NCBI GenBank assembly: GCA_039881145.1
Contig: JAYKKI010000061.1
Coordinates: 8,782,501-8,846,500 of the forward strand
Direction: 5' to 3'
Length of the DNA stretch: 64,000 bases
Source of the DNA: Druceiella hillmani
Lineage: Eukaryota; Arthropoda; Insecta; Lepidoptera; Hepialidae
Shown here: one piece after another, positions 9,589 through 19,276 of the stretch
How positions within the stretch are numbered: position 1 is the first letter of the stretch
Layout: every line of letters begins with the position of its first letter
Position numbers and translations under genes: made by a program
Notes under the pieces: model-generated
Databases searched by the model: none
What the model saw: only the letters and a program-made list of their open reading frames with translations
Told to the model about the DNA's origin: nothing

Positions 9589-11929
9589 AAATCGTCTAAT
9601 CGATTAATCCGCCTCATTTTAGCTTTTGCTCAAACTTAGTGAGTATCTTCTTTACAGTCCCAAAGAATGAAATCCGGCATCGTTTAATTTTTATTGTAGA
9701 AGAAACAAAACCCACAATTGACACGTTCAGTTTACTTTTTATAAACAAAAATCAGTATTTGAAATTTGGAAAAATCGCATTGTTTAGGCTGAAATAATAA
9801 AGTGTTGGCTACGAAATAAAAATATGAAACTCGCATGATATTAAGTTCTTACCTTGCAATTCACAAATCTGTAATACTTCTTTTGTTATTTTCATATTTT
9901 GTACGTGTACAGGTGTGGTTTAAAAAAAATACAGTCATTTATATATTTTTAAAATAAACTTAAACAATGTACATATTGAAAAATAACACTGTTAATAAAT
10001 AGTATTACCAACAGCAATAACGCTATGATTTTTTAACAATGATAATATCGGTAGGACAAGAACGTTCTTGTAATTTGATACCTTTATAGGATCGTGAAAT
10101 CTAATTCCAATATATATATATATATATCGATTTACCTATTAACAAAACACACAACTACTTTACAAATATAGAGAGAGTAGGTACAGATATATAATATTTT
10201 ACACAAACGACGTGTTTAATTAGAATGGGTTAATTTACAAAATAAGCAATTATCAACGAGTATGTTTACATTTTTGACGAAAAACCTTAATTTTTGCCAA
10301 GATTACTCTAAACTCTGGGAATAAGTAGAAAATGATTTTGATATTGAAAAATATATCAAACCTTGATCTATAATTATTTTTATTGGTTTCATATATTTAT
10401 TTTATAAAAAAAACGGCTTTTTGCAACTCATTCTTTGCCGAAATCGCTAAAGAGGGATTAGTTTTATGTGATTAATTCCAAACAACTATACTTTAATTTT
10501 AAATGCTTTTTCGCATTAAAATATTCATTTCCTCATCTTTAAATTTAGGTTGATGCAAAAGTAAAAGAGAAAAATATTTAGTTAACGAAAATATAGTTTC
10601 AACCCTCCCTACAAGTGATACACGTTACGACACATCGACTAGTCATTAGACGCCCAGATACGCTCGTGCTAGTATACCGGTCGCTCTGATTAAAAATATT
10701 TCGCGATCTCGGCTACACTATCAATGCAATTATAGTAAGACCGACCAATCGTAACTAAGGTAAACAAATTTTATTTATTTGATATAGTTTATTTCTACTC
10801 AAATTCCTGACATACATTTTATTTGTAACGACACTAGATGTCAAGCTGCTGAGACATTTTTATCGGAGAGATTCATAAATATTTAACACAATCAAAAATA
10901 TGAGAACGTTTTATAGTTTTGTTCCTCTCTCACTCACTATCAATTAAAATAGAGAAAATATTAAGCTTCTATTTATTTTGAAATTATCAATATTGTAAAA
11001 TCTATATCCGAGTTTTCGAATAAAAAATAATATTTAACTTTATAATTTTCAATGTTACTTACATCCACCATATACTATTTACTAAGACAATAATGTTAAA
11101 ATACTCATGATTACATGAAAATAAAGTACATAAGTTTGCGTTAAAAATTATTTTTGTTCTTAATTTTATTCTTACCTACTCACGAAAACATATGAAAAGA
11201 AATATTAAGGATAATACATTAAATTACAATACAAAGATAATATGTAGTTCCATAAAGATTTTCACACCAAAAATAATCAATTATAAATACTATTATTTAA
11301 GCTAGAAAATAAACAAATTACTGTATTTTTACTTCTTTTAAACCACCTGTGAACGCACAAAAAATTAAAATAACAATACGAGCATTGCAGATTTTCGGAA
11401 GTTCAAGATAAGGACTAAACATTAAGTAACTTTCATAGTTTTTTATCTCTTAAACCCAACACATAAATATTATTGACTCATACTCGAGTAAAACAGAGTA
11501 CCTAAATAAATCGTTGAAAATGTCCGGGCAAAGTCAAGATGGGCAATTTCTTATATACTTATTTATTTCCGCTCCAATTTACAATAAACCAATTTAAATA
11601 CCTTTCGATAACTGAAACATATTATGAATAGATAGTTTTGTGATAGATTGTGACTGGTAAAGATTGTAGAGGAAATAAAGCGCAAACAACACGAACAAGG
11701 TAGGTTATAAATACAATTTCAACATTCGTTTTTCGTAAAAATGTCAACACATCTGGAACTAGAACACCGACCTGGTTTATAAAAGAAATAGTATTTGAAT
11801 TTTCTAAACACGAGAGAAACTATTCGAAACGTTTCGAAATGTCCGTCATTTTTTTAATCGATTTCAAACGGCGGTATGAGTCGAAAGAGAAAAAAGAAAA
11901 ACTGGAAAGATTAAGAAAACAACGGAACT
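9589..11929. other. Intergenic or intronic with two short palindromes
   Basis: No gene supported. Perfect 16-bp palindromes occur at 10056-10071 (acaagaacgttcttgt, which contains an inverted GAA/TTC pair like a heat-shock element unit) and 11823-11838 (ttcgaaacgtttcgaa). A (TA)8 run lies near 10111. A minus-strand ATG followed by 14 open codons meets a good donor (gcaag|gtaagaac) at about 9856; the stretch is short enough to be chance. Confidence 0.45.
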
Positions 11930-12000
11930 AATAAAACTGGTCAAGTGCGGCCAAGTCAAACACGTATTAACTTGGGTCTCCGTAGCGATGTGGTAATAGA
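11930..12000 (+). repeat. Very degenerate dispersed-repeat fragment
   Basis: ataaaactggtcaagtgcgg and the following tctccgta resemble the 5' part of a common lepidopteran repeat (actggccaagtgcgagtc type, from memory). Heavily decayed and weakly supported. Confidence 0.3.
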
Positions 12001-12003
12001 TAG

Positions 12004-12135
12004 CTAGTAGATATCCGCGAGTTCGTCTGCATATGAACAAATGATTGGCACTTTTGTCCTTCCGTGGTCTAATCTTTTAGGACCTCCTGCATACAACATT
12101 CCTGGTTTTTCTCTTTGCATAAAAGGATGACCAAA
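12004..12135 (-). CDS. Possible terminal coding exon, unknown protein
   Basis: Reading the minus strand, an AG at 12136-12137 (ctaacag, weak pyrimidine tract) is followed by 43 sense codons and TAG. The translation begins FGHPFMQREKPGMLYAGGPK and ends SYADELADIY. Composition is balanced and unlike the Phe/Ile/Lys-rich frames around it. An internal ATG (codon 6) could instead be a start. I do not recognise the protein. No clear polyadenylation signal follows closely. A transposon-coded fragment is possible, since a degenerate repeat and a transposase relic flank it. Confidence 0.3.
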   Translation of the reverse strand, partial: FGHPFMQREKPGMLYAGGPKRLDHGRTKVPIICSYADELADIY

Positions 12136-12384
12136 CTGTTAGGTGATCCGACCCTGGATCACACCACATATACGAGCTGACCTCTCGTAACTGACCATGT
12201 GGGAAACAGTCGATCTTCAGATTTATATTAGTCAATTTCAATCTTTGTTCCTGTGCATTAATCTATATTCACAAATTGTAAATCTTCACAGGAAATTGCC
12301 GTTTCAATGTGATTCCGCCCGCTGTGACTGTATAGAACAGAAAAAATATATTACTTGGTAGAGTGAACACATTTTACATATATG

Positions 12385-12700
12385 TAGGTTGGCGATAAAG
12401 TTCTAATATTAATTTACACGCTTGTAACATAGAAACAAACAGAACTCCGCCACAAATTTTCGTCCCTTATTTGTCATCCTTGGGAGTTGCATTCGAAAAA
12501 ATCTTAGCGGATGTCTCTATGTCGAAAAAGCCAAATTTGAAGCTAGCAGGCTTTATAGTTAGGGAAGATAACAATTTGGAAACTCGTATCTCAGGAAGGA
12601 TACGCCCATCATGAAATATTATTAACCGTTTTCGATTGCATTTTAAGAGTCCGTATAGGAAATCACCAAATACGATATAGGAGACGGTTCAAATTCAAAA
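12385..12700 (+). mobile_element. Tc1/mariner-like transposon relic, 5' part
   Basis: A TA dinucleotide is followed by ggttggcgataaagttc, which resembles mariner/Tc1 terminal ends. An ATG at about 12519 opens a frame starting MSKKPNLKLAGFIVRE, with an in-frame stop after GRIRPS and a second stop after SPNTI. The order, an ISGRIRPS-like turn then NIINRF, fits the N-terminal helix-turn-helix of Tc1-type transposases with a stop in the middle. No catalytic DDE/DDD part and no matching right end were seen, so it is truncated and dead. The family call is moderate. Confidence 0.4.
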
Positions 12701-13469
12701 CAGTTTTCCTGTGTAAATCCAAATCCACGAAATTCAATTTGCATTTGTCCTTAGTGTAAAATTTTATCAAGATTGTGTTAAACTGAAACAGTTATAATGC
12801 TATTACGTACGGACACACGTTATGTAATTTTTCTGTTCGGCTAGGGTATCATAAAAAAGATAACATTTTTGGAAATATACTTTAAATTAGTAACAACTAA
12901 ATTATTTCCGTACCAAGATTCTCACAACCTTGATAGATTCTTGTTTTCAAGTATTTGTATTTACAATACCTAGATTAAAGTCGTAACTAAAAAATGCACA
13001 AAATCTGAAGCGGCGACACAAATAATATTATTTTTTAAGACATTGACAAGATGACAAAAAGACAGGGCAGATCATACACCTTCTGGTCTGTCAACACACC
13101 GTCAACCATTGTTACTAAAATAAATTGTACTGTCATGCTGCACTTATTTTCTCGCGGAACGCAAGTCTTTATGTAAAAGTATGTTGTTTTCTTTTGTCTG
13201 AAGCATTTGATTTTTCCATTAAAAAAATAATCCTTCAACGTTTTTAATAATTTATGAAACTAACAAATACTACACATAGACGCACGCATGAACACAGAGT
13301 ATTCTTTATTATGTTCAATGACATCATACTTCATAACGATAAATACAAAAACTGGATATAGAGGGGCATAATGCACTGCCCCAATTATCATTTTTCAATC
13401 GTATGAATAAGAGCTAGAGTAAAGTAAATCCAAATTTATAATTTCTAAGTTTTAAAAGACAATGATACG
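12701..13469. other. Intergenic or intronic, nothing recognised
   Basis: A 67-codon minus-strand frame (13035-13238) lacks splice or start context. No repeats were noticed. Confidence 0.45.
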
Positions 13470-13670
13470 ATACGGAGACACACCTACTCTCAACAGCGGG
13501 CGGAGTCACGTTTCACAGACGGCGCCAACACTCGCGCACTAACGGTACCTACGTGCGACATTGGGTATTGTGATATCAAATCAATAAGAGAACCACAGAC
13601 GTCTCCGATCTGCGTTGCGCTATCGCGCTATTCGAGGTACGCACACCACGTAAAGCGGTTCTCTTAAACA
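13470..13670. promoter_or_regulatory. CpG-rich patch with inverted 10-mers
   Basis: Clearly GC-richer than the flanks (gcgggcggagtcacg, ggcgccaacactcgcgcac, tgcgttgcgctatcgcgc). taagagaacc at 13585-13594 is inverted at 13657-13666. It does not fold as a tRNA and lacks A/B boxes. It could be a promoter, a first exon or the head of an unrecognised repeat. Confidence 0.25.
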
Positions 13671-13778
13671 AAACAACAGTATTCTATTTGTTTACAACTT
13701 CGAAATTACAATAATGCAAAATCTTTTCATTGTTCCCGTGGGAACTTTCAAATTATTCCAGGATTTGTTAACAAATAC

Positions 13779-14040
13779 TTATTAAACTCTATTTAAAATG
13801 GTATTAAATATAGTACAATACTTTTTCACAAGGCTTCAGTAAAATTTAAAAAGATACAATGGCAAGATGTTAACAAATCTCCATCAATTCTCCTGAATTT
13901 CTGTCAACTGATTCTGTAAACATCATTTGCTTTTGCACCGATATCATAAGCTGCTTGGTATATCATAAAATATATATATAGGAGAATTGAGACACGACAC
14001 ATATGCAATAAGTTCAAACGTACACATATCAAAGTTTTAT
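13779..14040 (+). repeat. Dispersed repeat family R2, copy 1
   Basis: Direct-orientation match to 16072-16320. Shared blocks: attaaatatagta, aaaaagatacaatgg, tcaattctcc, atttctgtca, gccgatatcataagct-like, and gcaataagttcaaacgtaca. Identity looks roughly 75-85% in blocks with indels. A CpG-rich patch precedes this copy, and another (15000-15160) lies about 0.9 kb before the second copy. No coding content. Confidence 0.75.
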
Positions 14041-14260
14041 ATATAAAATCCCTTGCTTGGATGTGTAGTTATATATTATGAAAGGCGCCCGCCTCTTTGT
14101 AACTTTCTATAAATAATATCAAAGTTTGGCCATTTTAATATACATGTTGCACAATCTATTGCCATACTGTATTAAATTTCTTTTACTGAGTAAAAAAATA
14201 CCAATTGTTGCCCTACAGAAGTTATGCTATATTTCTCAAGGTAAAACTTATTATATATCA

Positions 14261-14309
14261 ATTATAACAATGAACTACGTCTTTGATACAGACGTAGTTC
14301 TGTTATAAT
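14261..14309. repeat. Hairpin, about 20-bp arms
   Basis: attataaca + gaactacgtct (14261-14282, with a 2-base bulge) pairs with agacgtagttc + tgttataat (14290-14309) across a 7-base loop. Not related in sequence to the other hairpins here. Confidence 0.8.
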
Positions 14310-14999
14310 CATTTTATGGAAATCAGTCCAGTCGTTTAAACGAACTAAGTGCCAAATGTCACTATGTGTCAAACACAATTCGTGGTATAAGTATGCAAAC
14401 TAAGTGACAAACATACTTTCAATTTATATTAGAATAATACTTTTTCCAGTGATAAAGATCGCTAATTTGAGGAACGGTTTTCCAACTAGGCTGAAAAATA
14501 TTTTTGGTTAATTGCAGATCGCTATTATTTTAAATGAGTAAATTCGAGTAAAGGCAAGAATCTGACTTTATACTGCAAAGTTGCAAAAAATTAGTTGCAA
14601 AAAATTCCCAAATTTTGCGTTCTTGTACTCAGGTCTGCAATATGATAATTAGACTTAATATACTTTAAAATACAATATTGATTGCCGCCGGTTCCAGCCT
14701 GCTACAATCAACAGTTTCCAAGAAATCGGTGTACAAAATAGGCGTATTGAAGGTTTATATATCTAGTGTGTGAGTTGTAAAAGGAAATTCGCTACGGTCG
14801 CATGTGCCGTTTTTTTTTCCGATATATAAATATGACAATACACAACTGAGATTAAGATTATCAAAAATTTAACTTGTAATGCATTCCTTCCTTCTCCGAC
14901 ATACTTAATATTGCAAACAGAATCCTCGTATAAGTATGGATTTAAGAATGCTGACAACACTTTGCACCCACGCCCCCTTTCCGAACACTGTCTATCTAT
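14310..14999. other. Intergenic or intronic, nothing recognised
   Basis: A 14470-14530 segment (aatttgaggaacggttttcc) may be a decayed repeat. The minus-strand frame 14763-14960 is unsupported. Confidence 0.4.
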
Positions 15000-15160
15000 C
15001 TCACGTCAGGTACACACAAGCGTGAGTCATTAAATTGTAAAGGAAAGTGCACACGTCGCAGTAAGTGATACAGATATAAGACAAGCAGAGACCACGGAAG
15101 TAGAGCTTCGCGCCACCCACGTCTTCACGCGTCACCGACTAGGGTTGCCATCCACATGGG
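15000..15160. promoter_or_regulatory. CpG-rich patch
   Basis: GC-rich relative to the flanks (gcacacgtcgcagtaagtga, gcttcgcgccacccacgtc, cgcgtcaccgac) and ending in agggttgccatcc, a string I associate with lepidopteran repeats. A donor-like cgca|gtaagtga lies at about 15058. It could be a promoter or exon, or a repeat end. Confidence 0.2.
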
Positions 15161-16071
15161 TGTCATCCAATGAAGTCGTCAACAAAAGGCTGTCAACTTT
15201 TTTTACTCAGAAATAGCCTCAAAAAATAAAGTATAAAAATTTATGATAAAGTAAAAAGTCAGCTGGCATGTAGTTCTGAAAGTATGCGTGGTACATGATA
15301 ACGGGTAGCATTAATTTAATTCCTTACCGAGATCATTCCTAATAAAAATTAATCTATAGTAAGTAACCAACTAATGAAATTTTCAAATATACCGTTTATG
15401 TTACGGTATCGATAGAGCCTTTACGTCTATTACAGCTCTAATGTTAAGATAACAAAAATTCACAAAACAATTAACAACTATCAATATTTACAGGTCGTTT
15501 CACGAATTAACTTATCTCTCAAAACTAATTGCGGACAGTCTAATTTCACGAACTTGGTTACGAAGGATTATTTATGTAATAGAAAAAAAAAAAGCTTTAA
15601 AATAGGTAAATATTTTATGTATCAAAGAGAAATGAACGAATAAAGTTACGAACTAACCCTTCTATTAAAATATAACTCTCTTATCCTTTCTTATGAGGCC
15701 AAAAAACGGTTCAATATAATTACTCAGATTCATACGGGGACAACGGATGTTTCAGCTCGCTGGCTGACTAGACAATAAACACTTGACGGTGACATTGCAG
15801 GCTTCGTGATCTTTATATTATAGGTAGCATCACAACGAGGCGTCAAAAGATTAACGACACTGATACTTAAATTGTCAACTAGTCGTTAACTAGCTAAGTA
15901 TTTGACATAAATAACGATTTCTATATTTGAGGTGCAAATAATTTGCACTTACTTTAACCACATAATACTGTTTCAATTTAATAATGTTAAACGGCCACAA
16001 AATAATGAAATTCAACTAATTTATCAAAATAATGTGTGAAAACATTTTGTTGCAAATCGACCATCGAATAA
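15161..16071. other. Intergenic or intronic, nothing recognised
   Basis: AT-rich. A small palindrome, gtgcaaat-a-atttgcac, lies at 15932-15948. No exon signal. Confidence 0.45.
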
Positions 16072-16320
16072 TTATTAACTTCTACTTAAAATAAAATTAA
16101 ATATAGTATCTACAATACGTGTTCATAAGCCTTTAACAATATTAAAAAGATACAATGGTAAAATGTTCAAATTAAATTTTGGTCAATTCTCCAGCATTTC
16201 TGTCAGCTGATTCCGAAAATATCATTTGCCTTTGTGCCGATATCATAAGCTTTTTAACAAAATACCTATATAGAAGTAACGTATGCAATAAGTTCAAACG
16301 TACACATATTAAAGCTTTCA
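16072..16320 (+). repeat. Dispersed repeat family R2, copy 2
   Basis: Partner of 13779-14040 about 2.3 kb away in the same orientation. Both strands carry ~64-codon frames across it; they run through homologous repeat sequence and are not conserved as frames between copies. Confidence 0.75.
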
Positions 16321-16389
16321 AATCTCTCCGATTGGGATTTATAAACGCCAAACAAAAAAATATCAATTGACAAAGTCACCTGCCTGCCT

Positions 16390-16515
16390 CGTTAAAAATG
16401 TGCCCTACCCCGTTGCCTTTTATAGCGTCGCTATATCAATTCAGTGAGGCGGAGGATAATGAAAAGACGACTGTCGCCATTGGCACGGGAACAGTGTGAC
16501 CACATTTACTTTTTG
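16390..16515. promoter_or_regulatory. Possible core promoter with Motif 1-like site
   Basis: A CpG-richer stretch contains a plus-strand initiator-like attcagtg (TCAGT at 16441-16445). The minus strand at 16492-16504 reads TGTGGTCACACTG, matching the insect Motif 1 core (GGTCACACT) used at broadly expressed promoters. An ATG in good context at 16460 opens a frame starting MKRRLSPLAREQCD that turns low-complexity. The two motifs point in opposite directions, so the assignment is tentative. Confidence 0.25.
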
Positions 16516-17250
16516 AATTTTTTATATATATTTAATTTAACCTTTTTTATTACTAATAACTCTAAGTATTTTTTTTCATTTATGAAATCTTAACAGAAAA
16601 AAAAATTTAAAAATGTATCGCTACGTGCTTTTTCGTTTATCACACGCCTAAATAAATCAAAGTGCTATGAATTGCCAGGCCTATAATACTTGATCATGAA
16701 TTTCAATAAAACACACCATAAAAAAACAATAGTTTAATATCCCTGGCTATTGCGTTTCTCAAAAATATACTACAAAAAAAACTGTTAAGTGCGAGCAACA
16801 CGCACTACCAGGGTTTCACACACACTGTACCCATCATTACAAAATTTTAAATATTTAAAGATAAGTATTTACAAATATGAATATTATTTGTCACCATGTA
16901 AAGATTCTGCCTAACTTTTGCAGGTGTAAAAATAACGTAATTTTCTCAATAACTATGAAATCTAAAATCATGGCTGACCTCAGATAAAATTTAAGAAAAC
17001 TTTTAGTAACCGTGTTTTTTTAATAATTTTAACATTAATACAACTATAGTTTGAAGTATTTTTTGTAGATATTTTCAGTAATTGCCACCAAACATATTTT
17101 ACTTATATAAAATTCTGAACAAAATATTTTTGGGCTTTTTTTAACCAACTGGCTCTTTTCACATTTCATAGACGGGCATTTTCTAGATTGTTACTAATGT
17201 GAAATATGCAGGTCAACACTCTTCAATACTATGCCAAATTCAAACTTTTG
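16516..17250. other. Intergenic or intronic, nothing recognised
   Basis: AT-rich. Parts probably belong to the decayed repeat that ends at 17360, but no boundary is visible. Confidence 0.4.
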
Positions 17251-17360
17251 ACTGAAACAGTTTCCGATAGAGAAAAACGGCTATAACGGACGGGGATATG
17301 CTTCTATAAAAGTTCCGTTTTTTATCATTTTGAATCGGTGAGAACCCGAAAAATTAAATT
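17251..17360 (+). repeat. Degenerate gacagacggac/gttccg-type repeat
   Basis: gagaaaaacggctataacgg and acgggg are followed by tctataaaagttccgttttt and a gagaacccgaaaaa end, in sense orientation for this family. Confidence 0.5.
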
Positions 17361-17630
17361 ATGGAAAAAGCATAAAAAATAATCAACACAAAATATTAGT
17401 ACTGTAATGGAGCATCGCCTCAGACTCCGAAAAGTCGGCACTTACAATTCAAAGCGTACCTACGGCCGAGCCTCCAATTTCAATTATTTTAAAATGTAAG
17501 TTTATAGAAGTTCAAAATATGGCCGCTCGCTAAGTTCGGTGGATGTTTAAAACTTGTTATTATAGTTAAAGATAATGTGAAAGTCACTCTTCCCTACTCC
17601 TCGCGGCCGTTGGACACTCCTCATGGCCAC

Positions 17631-17695
17631 TCGGCCTCATGGACACTCGCAGCCTATCCGATACACGGATGGGCTGCGAGCGTTCATGAGGCCGA
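17631..17695. repeat. GC-rich hairpin, 30-bp arms
   Basis: Arms 17631-17660 and 17666-17695 match at 27 of 30 positions across a 5-base loop; the arm starts tcggcctcatggac. The stretch just upstream (gcggccgttggacactcctc) shares ggacact/ggcc elements, as if part of the arm were duplicated there. It is markedly GC-richer than its surroundings. Confidence 0.85.
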
Positions 17696-18321
17696 TTTCC
17701 CAACACAAGATAAGAATTTAAATCTCTCTTTAGAATTGCCCATTGCAAGAACATAACGAGATGTTAAGTGCAAAAAACGCCATTTAGCACTCTCTTCCAC
17801 TGGATTACGCTGGATGTAAAGCGACGTACTGTGCCACTTGCTTTGTACCGCGCTGTAGAAATACTAGCGGGCATCTAAAGTATTGTTAAAAAATACCACA
17901 TTCCGCTCGTGACATCGATGTACATGGTTATGTGCCTCTATCGATAGCTAGTGATGCATTGCTCTAGGCATCGGTGCAAAGCCACAGGGTAGATGGACGT
18001 TAACTTTTTATTAATTTTTATATCTTATCTTCGACATATTTCCTAGTGCATTGCATTACAAATTAATACCCAAAAAAATAGGTATATGAATATCAAATTA
18101 CTATAATTATTTATTCATTCTTGTCTGGATTGTCGATCCTTATCGGTGAAATATCAGCTCCAGAATATAAAGACGTAATGGACAATTAATTCATGTCTTA
18201 TGATAGTTTAACTTATATTGTTCAGAAAAGATAGACAAATATTCATCTACAAGAAGCCGAAAAAAATGAAGTTTGAAACTGCTTTAATAAAATTGATGCA
18301 AATATCTGGTATATTGTAAAA
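17696..18321. other. Intergenic or intronic with a DRE-like octamer
   Basis: TATCGATA at 17939-17946 matches the insect DRE core, in a slightly GC-richer stretch (ggcatcggtgcaaagccac). A single match is weak evidence. Nothing else was seen. Confidence 0.35.
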
Positions 18322-18660
18322 ATGGGAAAGAAAAAACCCGATACGACAGAACCTCTTCTTTTAAAAGAACACTTAAAATTTATCCGTAACCCTCAGTACC
18401 GAGAGTGCATTAAAACTAGAGTAATACGAATTTTACACATTATTAAATTATTTAAGAAATGCTCAACAATTACATTTACTATAGACATTTATGCTAAGCC
18501 TTGTACATTTATTACCGGTAAAGTTAAGGAATTACTTAAACATTTTAAAAAAGTGCATTTTCTACAGACATTGAGACAGAGCTACTGGGTCACGCTCAAA
18601 AAATTTAAATGTGTAAAGTTTAATTTGAAATGTCATTTGCGTAATCACCGACAAAGATAA
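18322..18660 (+). CDS. Hypothetical basic open frame, 112 codons
   Basis: Starts at an ATG in good context (aaaaATGGGA) and reads MGKKKPDTTEPLLLKEHLKF, continuing as a Lys/Ile/Phe-rich basic sequence to a TAA. No motif, signal peptide or membrane segment is evident and no family is recognised. The composition is what AT-rich DNA gives by chance, and no splice or polyadenylation context supports it. Confidence 0.2.
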   Translation: MGKKKPDTTEPLLLKEHLKFIRNPQYRECIKTRVIRILHIIKLFKKCSTITFTIDIYAKPCTFITGKVKELLKHFKKVHFLQTLRQSYWVTLKKFKCVKFNLKCHLRNHRQR

Positions 18661-19005
18661 TGGATAAATTGAATACCTATACAAATAAAAAATCTGCTGT
18701 GTCATTCGTGACTAACTGAAACATGAGAGAGAAAAAAACAGTACTCCACCTGTAATCCCACTAATTTATGTTCTGGAGAATACCCTTCAGATATTATTTT
18801 AGTAGAATATCTTTAATTTAAGACTCATTCCGATACAGACTGGACGAACACAAAGCCCAAAGTTAATATTTATTCATTTGTCAGTTTTAAACACCTTAGT
18901 TTGGTTTATATATTGAATAACATAAATAATTTTGTTGTTTTTATTATATAATTAAATAGAGATATTTTACCTACATTACCATTTATATTAGAGATTGGTT
19001 GAACC
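18661..19005. other. Intergenic or intronic, nothing recognised
   Basis: AT-rich with no motif supported. Confidence 0.45.
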
Positions 19006-19056
19006 AGGTTCACAGCATATTTAGGTTCACAGCACATTTAGGTTCACAGCACATTT
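19006..19056 (+). repeat. 17-bp tandem repeat, three copies
   Basis: aggttcacagcacattt starts at 19006, 19023 and 19040. The first copy has one difference (catattt). Immediately upstream, ggttgaacc forms a small palindrome with the first unit. Confidence 0.9.
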
Positions 19057-19090
19057 ACTACTTTTTAATTTCTTACTTCTACTCCGATAG

Positions 19091-19276
19091 AGATCGACTA
19101 ACAATCTTAACTTCGGTTCCGCTACTTATGAAATCACCCATATACCACTTGACCAACAGATAGCGCATTCGTATGTTTTTGAAAGAATTGATTTTCCCAA
19201 AGATCAGTGGGGTGCGGGGAACCAAGTGATCGATGCGGAGAAACGTAAAATGCTCCAATTGTTAAGGATCACGTGA
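19091..19276 (+). CDS. Possible terminal coding exon, unknown protein
   Basis: A pyrimidine-rich tract (tttcttacttctactccgatag) ends in AG at 19089-19090, and 61 sense codons follow to TGA. The frame is stopped by the TAG of the acceptor itself, as expected if the exon begins here. The translation includes THIPLDQQIAHSYVFERIDF and ends KRKMLQLLRIT; it is acidic/basic balanced and unlike chance AT-rich frames. There is no in-frame ATG until near the end, so upstream exons would be needed. AATAAA at 19355-19360 would serve as a polyadenylation signal. The family is not recognised. Confidence 0.35.
   Translation, partial: RSTNNLNFGSATYEITHIPLDQQIAHSYVFERIDFPKDQWGAGNQVIDAEKRKMLQLLRIT

Noticed and set aside
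9857..9900. Minus-strand ATG plus 14 codons to a consensus donor as a first exon
   Set aside because: Consensus donors of this quality are expected a few times by chance in 128 kb of strand; the open stretch is too short. Same reasoning for 27041-27087, 23546-23580 and 52044-52083.
13585..13666. GC-rich stretch with inverted 10-mer ends as a tRNA
   Set aside because: Length is close to a tRNA but there are no D- or T-arm motifs and no anticodon stem.
17939..17946. TATCGATA as a functional DREF site
   Set aside because: Single occurrence without other promoter marks; similar strings recur in AT-rich DNA near 19.33 kb.
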